From: Paenibacillus oryzisoli
GTDB lineage: Bacteria > Bacillota > Bacilli > Paenibacillales > NBRC-103111
Direction: 5' to 3'
Assembly (NCBI RefSeq): GCF_001653565.1
Contig: NZ_LYPB01000091.1
Coordinates: 74,518 to 138,517 of the forward strand
Length of the DNA: 64,000 bases
Below the pieces are notes generated by a model. That model was not told the origin of the DNA. It did no database searches and saw nothing but the letters and a program-made list of their open reading frames with translations. The translations under genes and the position numbers were made by a program. Position 1 is the first letter of the stretch. Each line of letters starts with the position of its first letter. Positions 56,888 to 64,000 of the stretch are shown here, piece after piece.

Positions 56888-57889
56888 CTAGTTTAAAATA
56901 TCTTTGCGCGAAAATACCGTAAACGAAACGATAAGCGCTAGTATAGTCCATACACTTAACACACTAAGCGAGAACCCTAAATCCATACCTTGAATCGGTG
57001 GGATGCCTCCTGTTAAATATTTGGTAAGGTCCAAGTTGACCATAAACAAATATTTAGCCGTTTCCCACGAGGAAACCATGTTGGATAGAATGGTTCCTGA
57101 TATTAATACGGCAAGCATGACCCCCATACCTGCTGCGGTTGATCGAATTAGTACAGAAAGCATGAGCGACATGATCGCTACTACGATCGCTGTAAACCAT
57201 ACTAAGCCGAATTCCATTAAGAGAAAAAACCACTGATCTACGGCGCGAACACGACTAAAATCGACATCTGCCCCTGATAACTGTATGCCTGTGAAGATCG
57301 GCATGTTCCACCCGTTGTAACCAAATACTACACCAGAAATCAAGTAACAGATCAATCCCGTCGACAACACAGTCAGTGAAGTAAAGAAGATCACGGTAAT
57401 TAATTTACTCAATAGGATTTTCCAACGCCTGACCGGTCTTGTCAACAATAATTTAATAGTCCCCGTAGAATGCTCGGATGATACGATATCTGCTGAAATG
57501 ACCATGATAATCAACGGAATAAATAATCCCACCGCATTTTTCACAAATTCACGTGTAAATGTAACCGCATTCGGCGAACTTGGATTCACGTCTTGTTCTA
57601 AATAATAATTCGCAATTTGAATTTGAACACGCAATTGCTGCTTCCACTCATCTGGTGTTCGTGCCGAACTGAGACGTTTCTCCCAATCGGTCACCTTCTG
57701 ACGCTGATCCGCCTTCCAATCCGATGTACCAAATTGCTTCTGCGTATGTTGAGCAACTCGCATTTGAGCATAAGTGAACATGGGAATTAAAGCAAGAAGA
57801 ATAAGTAGAATGACATAAAATCGCTTTTTCTTAATCATTTTTATCATTTCATTTTTAACTAAAGCATAGAGTCCTGTCAATTCATTCAC
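56888..57889 (-). CDS. ABC-2 type exporter permease
   Basis: 333 aa: N-terminal helix, a large extracytoplasmic loop (about 45-110), then five helices to the C-terminus (PLIIMVISADIVSSEHSTGTIKLLLTRPVRR is the typical ABC-2 segment after the second helix). Membrane half of the exporter encoded with the ATPase six bases upstream. GTG 57889 and TTG 57880 are both possible starts around an AGAAGGTGA site. The cargo is unknown; drugs, lipids, bacteriocins or polysaccharide are all seen in this family. Confidence 0.87.
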   Translation of the reverse strand: MNELTGLYALVKNEMIKMIKKKRFYVILLILLALIPMFTYAQMRVAQHTQKQFGTSDWKADQRQKVTDWEKRLSSARTPDEWKQQLRVQIQIANYYLEQDVNPSSPNAVTFTREFVKNAVGLFIPLIIMVISADIVSSEHSTGTIKLLLTRPVRRWKILLSKLITVIFFTSLTVLSTGLICYLISGVVFGYNGWNMPIFTGIQLSGADVDFSRVRAVDQWFFLLMEFGLVWFTAIVVAIMSLMLSVLIRSTAAGMGVMLAVLISGTILSNMVSSWETAKYLFMVNLDLTKYLTGGIPPIQGMDLGFSLSVLSVWTILALIVSFTVFSRKDILN

Positions 57890-57895
57890 CTTCTC

Positions 57896-58858
57896 CTACT
57901 CAATTCGTTCCCCTTCAGTTAGACGCAAGAACAAATCTTCAAGTGTTGGATTTTTTATTTCTACGGCATATAAACTAATTCCTTGTTCGATGAGGAGTTG
58001 ATTAAGCTTAGGAATGTCTTCTTGATTCATTTGTGTTGAAATCTGCATTACCGTTGGGGGTAAGTTAGTCATATTATCCGACTCAACTGCGATCGCTGAA
58101 AGCACTACGTCAGATGATTGCAGTACGCGGTGTGCTTGTTCACCTGGTGAAACCGTCCATACGACCCTGCCACCTTGAGCAATGAGTTCATCTACTGCAC
58201 CTACTTGAATCACCTCGCCATGACTAATAATCGCTACGCGATCACACATCTGCTGAAGTTCGCTAAGCAAATGACTTGAAACGAATAGACTCAGTCCATC
58301 CGCTGCTAGTCGTTGTATAAACTCCCTCATTTCCTTGATACCTTGAGGATCAAGTCCATTGGTAGGCTCGTCCAGAATCAGAAGACTTGGTCGCCCTAAT
58401 AAAGCCTGAGCAATCCCCAATCGTTGACGCATGCCAAGTGAGTAGGTTCGTACTTTATCATGAATGCGCGCATCCATCGAAACAATCTCCACGACTTCTC
58501 TAATCCGATTCTCATCCACATCAGGAAGCATGCGAGCAAAATGTTCGAGATTCTCCCACCCTGTCAGATAGGAGTAAAGTTCAGGATTTTCAACGATACA
58601 ACCCACTTTTCTCATCGCTTCATCATGTTCCTTATGCACATCAAAACCACAGATATGTATAGTACCTTCCGTAGGACGAATCAAATCTACGAGCATACGT
58701 ATTGTCGTCGTTTTGCCTGAGCCATTAGGCCCAAGGAAACCAAATATTTCACCCGCATATACGTCAAAAGAAATGCCTTTAATAATCTCTTTGTTTTTAA
58801 TGCTTTTTTTAAGATTATTGACAGACAAAACAATTTTAGGCGTTGCAGCTATAGCCAT
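57896..58858 (-). CDS. ABC exporter ATPase
   Basis: 320 aa: Walker A GPNGSGKTTT, Q-loop VGCIVENPELYSYLT, signature YSLGMRQRLGIAQALL, Walker B LLILDEPTNGLD, switch His in VSSHLLSELQ. The C-terminal extension (about 230-320) is the DUF4162-type domain common in drug and bacitracin exporters. GGGAGG precedes the ATG. Adjacent permease and SGNH hydrolase form an operon with it. Confidence 0.9.
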   Translation of the reverse strand: MAIAATPKIVLSVNNLKKSIKNKEIIKGISFDVYAGEIFGFLGPNGSGKTTTIRMLVDLIRPTEGTIHICGFDVHKEHDEAMRKVGCIVENPELYSYLTGWENLEHFARMLPDVDENRIREVVEIVSMDARIHDKVRTYSLGMRQRLGIAQALLGRPSLLILDEPTNGLDPQGIKEMREFIQRLAADGLSLFVSSHLLSELQQMCDRVAIISHGEVIQVGAVDELIAQGGRVVWTVSPGEQAHRVLQSSDVVLSAIAVESDNMTNLPPTVMQISTQMNQEDIPKLNQLLIEQGISLYAVEIKNPTLEDLFLRLTEGERIE

Positions 58859-58872
58859 ACCAAGGGTCCTCC

Positions 58873-59688
58873 CTATTTTAAAATTTGGACGATCCGATCC
58901 GCGATTCGCTCATACCCATCCCCATTCGGATGAAAATGATCGGCAGATGATAAATATTTGATCAAATTTTGCTCAAATAGGTCGTAGGTAGGAACAATGA
59001 GCATCTGCGGATATTGATTCGTCAGTTTAAACACGCCGTTATTCCAGCGCTGCACGGTTAAAGAACCCTGTCTTGATGGATCAAGATCTAGGAAAGGGTG
59101 ATATAAACCAATATATAAGAGCGTTGCTTTCGGATTGGCTTGATTGATCGCCGCAATAATCTTCTCCATCTTGGCTAGTGCTGGATCTACCCGCTTCTCA
59201 GCTGCCTCAGGATTAAATTCAGTTTGATTATCACCTTTAAAAAGCCCATCCCCTCCTGCAAAAATATCATTTCCACCGATCGTAAGCAAAATGATATCTG
59301 CTTGTGCTAGCGCATCTTGTGTTTTCTTCAATGCTAAATCAGTCAGTAATTGATCGCTTTTGTAACCAGGGATCGCGAGATTGTTAAGTACAAAGACTGG
59401 CTTTCCACTTGCTTTTTCTAACTTTTCACGGACACGTCCAACGTAGCCTTTACCTGTATTGTCGCCAGTTCCAGCTGTTAGAGAATCTCCTAAAGCGACA
59501 ATTTGCAGCTTGGAGCTGCTTTCAATAACCGATGGTTTCGTAGGTGCTGGAGTCGCGAGTTGCAAGTCTCCAGATGCCTTAGGAAACCATATTTGATTCG
59601 CCGCGTACGCAAAGCCAACAGCGAAAACAATTGTAGAAATTGACGCGGTCAAACCAATGGCACCCCAGATGAAGCGAGATGATTTCAA
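58873..59688 (-). CDS. exported SGNH/GDSL-family hydrolase
   Basis: 271 aa. TTG 59688 has AGGAGGGG six bases upstream. Signal peptide or N-terminal anchor (about 8-30), short Pro/Ser linker, then an SGNH fold: GDSLTAG (S69), LLTIGGNDIF (N140) and DHFHPNGDGY (D250, H253). Such enzymes are esterases or lipases, often acting on acylated glycans or lipids at the surface. First gene of a run including the ABC-2 exporter; a joint role in exporting and trimming a surface molecule is a guess. Confidence 0.9.
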   Translation of the reverse strand: MKSSRFIWGAIGLTASISTIVFAVGFAYAANQIWFPKASGDLQLATPAPTKPSVIESSSKLQIVALGDSLTAGTGDNTGKGYVGRVREKLEKASGKPVFVLNNLAIPGYKSDQLLTDLALKKTQDALAQADIILLTIGGNDIFAGGDGLFKGDNQTEFNPEAAEKRVDPALAKMEKIIAAINQANPKATLLYIGLYHPFLDLDPSRQGSLTVQRWNNGVFKLTNQYPQMLIVPTYDLFEQNLIKYLSSADHFHPNGDGYERIADRIVQILK

Positions 59689-59731
59689 TGCTGTCCCCTC
59701 CTGCGAATCTTTGGCATATTTCCAATTTAAG

Positions 59732-59759
59732 AGTATAGCTTCTCGTCAAATTTTGCAAA
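59732..59759 (-). promoter_or_regulatory. possible promoter of the SGNH gene
   Basis: Minus strand -35-like TTTGCA (59754-59759), 16 bases, -10 TATACT (59732-59737), 44 bases before the TTG. The -35 box is weak. The repeat array begins about 50 bases further upstream. Confidence 0.4.
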
Positions 59760-59810
59760 CATTGTCCAGATTAGGCGAGCACAGCGCTTTCACAGCTGCA
59801 ATTTATACCT

Positions 59811-60139
59811 GTAAGTCGATTATATCGACTTACAGAGTGCTCATAGCTCTAATTCTTCCCTGCAAGTCGATTTTATCGACTTACAGTGTGCTCACATCTC
59901 TAATTCTCCTCTGTAAGTCGATTTTATCGACTTACAGTGTGCTCACATCTCTAATTCTTCCTTGTAAGTCGATTTTATCGACTTACAGAGTGCCCACAGC
60001 TCTAATTCTTCCCAGTAAGTCGATTTTATCGACTTACTGCATGCTCACAGCTCTAATTCTTCCCTGCAAGTCGATTTTATCGACTTACAGAGTGCTCACA
60101 GCTCTAATTCTTCCCTGCAAGTCGATTTTATCGACTTAC
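59811..60139. repeat. tandem array of seven palindromic 51-bp units
   Basis: Units begin at 59811, 59862, 59913, 59964, 60015, 60066 and 60117, a constant 51-bp period. Each starts with a 23-nt inverted repeat, arms GTAAGTCGAT and ATCGACTTAC around TTT (TAT in the first), followed by a near-constant 28-nt spacer such as AGTGTGCTCACA...TTCCCT; the seventh has no full spacer. Three units carry GC in place of GT at the arm end. It lies in the 675-base gap between an ABC exporter terminator and the SGNH promoter. Spacers are conserved, so this is not CRISPR. The rest of the gap has an orphan Fur-like box and no supported gene. Confidence 0.95.
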
Positions 60140-60272
60140 AGTGTGCTACCTATTACATTTTTCGTGCGGCATATTGTGCCACAAGATAGAATGTTAGTGG
60201 CCAATTGACTACAGGGGCTAAATTCTAGCAGATGAGCTGAGCTATTCTCCCCTTCTTAAGCCCCCCTTTATT

Positions 60273-60287
60273 TGATAATAATTCTCA
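60273..60287. promoter_or_regulatory. orphan Fur-like box
   Basis: TGATAATAATTCTCA matches the 7-1-7 Fur motif at all but one arm position. It lies between the ABC exporter terminator and the 51-bp array, with no start codon within reach on either strand that I can support. It may be a remnant, a small-RNA promoter or chance. Confidence 0.4.
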
Positions 60288-60319
60288 ATGTAAAATTCGA
60301 TTTTCCTTCTCAAGACAAA

Positions 60320-60354
60320 AAGCTGCCCAACCACTTCAAGTGGCTAAGCAGCTT
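60320..60354 (-). terminator. terminator after the ABC exporter operon
   Basis: AAGCTGC/GCAGCTT (60320-60326, 60348-60354) with an inner CCACTT/AAGTGG stem (60331-60343); on the minus strand TTTGTC follows. It lies ten bases after the exporter stop codon. Confidence 0.85.
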
Positions 60355-60363
60355 CTTCTTTTC

Positions 60364-62211
60364 TTAAACAGCGTCTTGTAAAAATTTGTACTGAGCTTGA
60401 ATCAAACCGTAGTAGATCTTCTGCTCCTTCATAAGCTCATCGTGATTGCCAATTTCCATCATCCGTCCGTGATCAAGTACAACGATTTTGTCAGCATTGC
60501 GAATCGTTGACAAGCGATGTGCGACGATAAAGGAAGTACGACCCGCCAATAGTGTCTTCAGAGCCTCTTGAATTTTGAGCTCTGTATCCGTATCAATACT
60601 TGCTGTCGCTTCATCCAGAATAAGTACGCGAGGATTGGCTAGCAATGCTCTGGCAAACGAAATCAATTGGCGCTGCCCCATTGATAGGACGTTACCGCGC
60701 TCCTGCACCTCTGTATCGTAGCCATTAGGCAACTTGGAGATGAAGTCATGTGCATGAACAGCCTTCGCTACCTTTTCGATTTCATCGTCCGTAGCATCTA
60801 GGCGACCGAATCGAATGTTATCACGGATCGAGCCCGAGAAAATAAACGTATCTTGCAGTACGACCCCGATTTGAGAGCGAAGACTGTGAATTGTGACGTT
60901 ACGAATGTTGTATCCATCGACTTCAATTACCCCTTCGTTAGGGTCATAGAAGCGACAAAGTAAGTTCATAATCGTACTTTTCCCCGATCCGGTATGACCG
61001 ACCAAAGCGATGGATTGTCCGGCAGTTACATCCAAGTTAATTCGGTTCAATGCTGGACGTCCTGGCTCATATTCGAATACAAGATCTTTGAACTTCACAT
61101 TTCCTTGTACAGTAGGTAAATCTTTGGCACCCTCGATTTCTGCAACCGTTGGTTTCTCATCCATGAATTCAAAAATCCGCTCCGCTGAAGCCATCGCAAT
61201 TAACAACTGCGAATACATTTGCCCCAAACGTGTAATCGGCTCCCAAAAATAACCGATGTAAGTCGCAAACGCAACGAGTAAACCAACGCTGATTTCTCCC
61301 GTTTGAATCAAATGGGCGCCTAACCAGAACAAGATAAAGTACCCAATCGCACCGGTAATTTCAATAAGAGGTCCAAAAGATTGATTCAGCATGGATGCTC
61401 GGTTCCAAGATAATCGATTGGTCATATTCATTTTGGAGAAGAACTGAATGTTTTCTTTCTCCTGTGTGTAGGCCTGTGTCACTTTAATGCCTTGAATACA
61501 CTCATTCAAATGGGCATTCAATCGGGATTGCTTCATCGTAACATCTTGCCATGAGCGGCGAATTTTGGTTCGCAGTTTCGTCGAGATGATAAACATAATC
61601 GGAACCGTTACAATGATCGAAGCACCTAATTTAAAATTAAATGAGAGCAAAATAATGATGATACCTACAAGTTGAACAACGTCGATCAATAAGTTGACGA
61701 CACCGTTCGTAAATAAATCCTGCAAGGAATTCACATAGTTCGTAACACGAACAAGGACTGATCCCGCTGGTCGTGTATCAAAGAATCGGAATGAGAGCTT
61801 CTGAATATGACTGAAAAGGTCATGGCGAAGATCATAGATAACACGTTGTCCAATCATGTTCGTAAACTTAATGCGGAATGTATTGGCTAACCATTGAATG
61901 AGATAAACAGCTAACATGATGCCAACAATGAGAAAGAGCAGGTTCTTATCTTTTGGGATAATCGCATTATCAATTGCTTTACTAATGAGTAGTGGTACTG
62001 TCAACTTCGTAATCGCACCTAATAGCATCATAGTAATAATAATAGGCAGCATTTGCTTACGATAAGGTTTCATATAGCCAAACAAGCGTTTTAATTGGCC
62101 CCAGTCAAACGGCTTTTCGATCAGTTCATCATCTTGATAGACGAAGCGATTGCCAGTTTGTGAATCTGGATTCGGCGCAGCCGCCTCAGCTTGTTTCGAT
62201 GGATTACTCAA
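60364..62211 (-). CDS. ABC exporter half-transporter, canonical Walker B (heterodimer partner)
   Basis: 615 aa: hydrophilic N-terminus (about 1-50), six-helix exporter domain (about 50-345) and ABC ATPase with Walker A GHTGSGKST, signature LSMGQRQ and Walker B VLILDEATASID. The canonical Glu is kept but the signature is LSMGQ, not LSGGQ. TTG 62211 overlaps the previous stop as TTGA with AAAGG upstream. It pairs with the 62208 gene product, as in BmrC/BmrD-type multidrug exporters. Substrate unknown. Confidence 0.9.
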   Translation of the reverse strand: MSNPSKQAEAAAPNPDSQTGNRFVYQDDELIEKPFDWGQLKRLFGYMKPYRKQMLPIIITMMLLGAITKLTVPLLISKAIDNAIIPKDKNLLFLIVGIMLAVYLIQWLANTFRIKFTNMIGQRVIYDLRHDLFSHIQKLSFRFFDTRPAGSVLVRVTNYVNSLQDLFTNGVVNLLIDVVQLVGIIIILLSFNFKLGASIIVTVPIMFIISTKLRTKIRRSWQDVTMKQSRLNAHLNECIQGIKVTQAYTQEKENIQFFSKMNMTNRLSWNRASMLNQSFGPLIEITGAIGYFILFWLGAHLIQTGEISVGLLVAFATYIGYFWEPITRLGQMYSQLLIAMASAERIFEFMDEKPTVAEIEGAKDLPTVQGNVKFKDLVFEYEPGRPALNRINLDVTAGQSIALVGHTGSGKSTIMNLLCRFYDPNEGVIEVDGYNIRNVTIHSLRSQIGVVLQDTFIFSGSIRDNIRFGRLDATDDEIEKVAKAVHAHDFISKLPNGYDTEVQERGNVLSMGQRQLISFARALLANPRVLILDEATASIDTDTELKIQEALKTLLAGRTSFIVAHRLSTIRNADKIVVLDHGRMMEIGNHDELMKEQKIYYGLIQAQYKFLQDAV

Positions 62212-64000
62212 TTTGCCAACCTTCTTTCTGGCTTGGAGGAATGGGTTATTGGATTGCCTTCGGAAACTTCTGAGTCTGCAGAAGTCCCCTCTTCTCGAGT
62301 AACCGCTGCTTGGTTCTGAGCAGTTTGGTTTTGTGGACCATCCGCATATTGAATATCATACGTTTGACGGTACAAGCCATCTTGCTGCAGTAATTCTTGA
62401 TGCTTACCTCGTTGAATGACGCGCCCTTTATCCAGGACAATGATTTCATCCGCGTGTTTCAATGAAGAAATTCGGTGGGCAATAATGAAAGTTGTTCGAC
62501 CTGCCATAACTTCACCAAAACCAGCTTGAATCTCATGCTCTGTTTCCATGTCAACTGCACTTGTGGCGTCGTCTAGTACGAGAATTTTCGGATCTTTGAT
62601 CAAAGCTCTAGCAATCGCAATACGCTGTTTTTGTCCCCCTGAAAGTCCAAGTCCCCGTTCACCAACTAAGGTGTCGTAGCCCTCAGGAAGTTCTGAAATG
62701 AAATCATGCGCTTTCGCTAGTTTCGCAGCCCGAATAATTTCATCCATAGTCACATCTTTGCGACCGTAAGCGATATTATTGCGTATTGTAGAAGAAAATA
62801 GAAACGTTTCTTGGAAAACTGTTGAAATTTGGCTTCGGTAGCTTTCAATCTGTAAGGAACGAATATCCTTTCCATCCAGCATTACCTTGCCTTCTTTGAC
62901 ATTATAAGCTCTCATGAGGAGAGAGATCACCGTTGTTTTACCGGAACCTGTGCTTCCTAGAAGACCAATAACGGAACCTGGAGGCGCATCTAATGAAAAA
63001 TCATACAATGCTGGTTGTTTCTCTGGATAAGCGAACGTTACGTGATCAAAACGTACATGACCATCAACCTTGGTCAAGGCCGCAGCGGTATCGCTATCTT
63101 TGACATGCATATAGTGATGCAGAACCTCAAGGATTTTCTCACCAGAAGCTTTTGTTTGTGTAAAGTTATTAATGTGAAAACCAAGTCCCCACATCGGCCC
63201 GATTATGTACCAAATAAGACTAAAGCATGCTACCAAATCCCCTAGTGAAATCGACCCATCAATAACCATGTAACCGCCAGCACCAAGTAGTATAACGACA
63301 CTCAAGTTCGCTAGAATCTCCATAATCGGGAAGTACTTCGCCCAAATCCCTGACGATCCAATATTCATGGACTTGTAATCTTCATTGCGTTCTGCGAACT
63401 TGGTAATTTCATGCGGTTCGCGAGCAAAAGATTTAACGGTCCGAACACCTGTAATATTTTCTTGAACAGCAGTCGTCATCGTGCTCAGAGACTGACGCAC
63501 CATCCGGAAAGCCGGGTGAATTTTACCTTCAAAGCGAACGGCAGTAAATGCTAGAAATGGCATCGTAATCATTGTAAGTAAAGCTAACTTCCAAGAGATA
63601 GAGAACATCATCGCCATACCAAAAACAAGCATTAACAAAACGTTCAGAATCTGTGCGAAGCCAAAACCAATAAACTGGCGAATCGCTTCTAGATCGGCTG
63701 TCAATCTTGACATCAGATCTCCTGTCCTCGCTTGATCATAGTACTGAAATGATAAATACTGCAGCTTGTTGTACAGCGCATTCCGTAAGTGGTATGCAAC
63801 ACGGTTTCCTAAGCGACCCCCGCACAAACCATGTAGAAACTGGAACATCCCTTTCATAGAAACGACAATAACAACAAATAGTGCCAATCGTGGAACTAAG
63901 TCAAATTGCTTCTTGGTGATCACTTCGTCAATTAAATAGCGAAGTAAATTGGGATACACCAAGCCGAGCGCGGTAGCGATTGCAAGACATGCAATTGCTC
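62208..64000 (-). CDS. ABC exporter half-transporter, degenerate Walker B (5' end outside window)
   Basis: At least 596 codons; the frame continues past 63962 to the window edge with membrane-helix-like residues (ACLAIATALGLVYPN), so the start lies beyond 64000. Six-helix exporter domain, then ATPase with Walker A GSTGSGKTT, signature LSGGQKQ and Walker B ILVLDDATSAVD. The catalytic Glu is replaced by Asp, typical of the degenerate member of heterodimeric exporters, while its own signature is canonical. The C-terminal tail (about 545-584 of the visible part) is polar and low in complexity. Confidence 0.92.
   Translation of the reverse strand, partial: AIACLAIATALGLVYPNLLRYLIDEVITKKQFDLVPRLALFVVIVVSMKGMFQFLHGLCGGRLGNRVAYHLRNALYNKLQYLSFQYYDQARTGDLMSRLTADLEAIRQFIGFGFAQILNVLLMLVFGMAMMFSISWKLALLTMITMPFLAFTAVRFEGKIHPAFRMVRQSLSTMTTAVQENITGVRTVKSFAREPHEITKFAERNEDYKSMNIGSSGIWAKYFPIMEILANLSVVILLGAGGYMVIDGSISLGDLVACFSLIWYIIGPMWGLGFHINNFTQTKASGEKILEVLHHYMHVKDSDTAAALTKVDGHVRFDHVTFAYPEKQPALYDFSLDAPPGSVIGLLGSTGSGKTTVISLLMRAYNVKEGKVMLDGKDIRSLQIESYRSQISTVFQETFLFSSTIRNNIAYGRKDVTMDEIIRAAKLAKAHDFISELPEGYDTLVGERGLGLSGGQKQRIAIARALIKDPKILVLDDATSAVDMETEHEIQAGFGEVMAGRTTFIIAHRISSLKHADEIIVLDKGRVIQRGKHQELLQQDGLYRQTYDIQYADGPQNQTAQNQAAVTREEGTSADSEVSEGNPITHSSKPERRLAN

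Noticed and set aside
59811-60139. CRISPR array
   Set aside because: The spacers are near-identical copies, not unique, and no cas genes are near.
59657-60208. 183-codon plus-strand frame across the 51-bp array
   Set aside because: No ribosome site, begins antisense to the SGNH start, and stays open only because the repeat period is a multiple of three and the repeat lacks stops.

Overview
The window looks like chromosomal DNA of an endospore-forming member of the Bacillota, most likely Paenibacillus or a close relative. Pointers are a GerA-type germinant receptor operon, a giant S-layer-homology (SLH) surface lyase, YesM/YesN-type two-component signalling, many sugar ABC importers, strong GGAGG-type ribosome binding sites with frequent TTG/GTG starts, and B. 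subtilis-like glg and parEC operons. The species is inference. No rRNA, tRNA, prophage, insertion sequence or CRISPR was seen.

Layout. 1-119: 3' end of an unknown + strand gene. 116-3582: gerAA-gerAB-gerAC (minus). 3759-12179: six-gene exopolysaccharide operon (minus) resembling B. subtilis ydaJKLMN and Listeria pss, with a GGDEF-like protein that lacks the catalytic motif but keeps an RxxD site. 12404-13357: serine hydrolase. 13451-14699: speD and a small membrane protein. 14733-23915: sugar perception and import unit (binding-protein-like sensor, YesM kinase, YesN regulator, two sugar-binding lipoproteins, one ATPase, one permease), with a CcpA-type cre at the chvE promoter. 24003-26683: Fur-boxed siderophore-binding lipoprotein and an AraC/binding-protein fusion regulator. 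26857-34082: MurNAc (or related amino sugar) catabolism with kinase, two MurR-like regulators, ABC importer and MurQ. 34299-40286: 1995-aa secreted PL8 lyase with Ig-like, FnIII-like and SLH domains. 40695-42671: VOC protein and cardiolipin synthase. 42775-48478: glgB-glgC-glgD-glgA. 48661-51417: PrsA-like foldase, methyltransferase, pseudouridine synthase. 51437-52339: MarR regulator and a 55-aa small gene. 52330-56860: parE-parC. 56888-59688: ABC-2 exporter and SGNH hydrolase. 59811-60139: seven exact 51-bp units carrying a 23-nt palindrome. 60364-64000: heterodimeric ABC exporter, the second gene running off the window.

Together the genes describe a soil or plant-associated spore-former that scavenges plant and cell-wall sugars, attaches enzymes to its S-layer, stores glycogen and makes a c-di-GMP-controlled polysaccharide. 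Most genes are on the minus strand in tightly packed operons, often with ATGA-type overlaps and hairpins separating binding-protein genes from their permeases.

All functional calls rest on recognising motifs and family resemblance by eye; no database search was run. Promoter, operator and terminator calls are sequence matches without experimental support.
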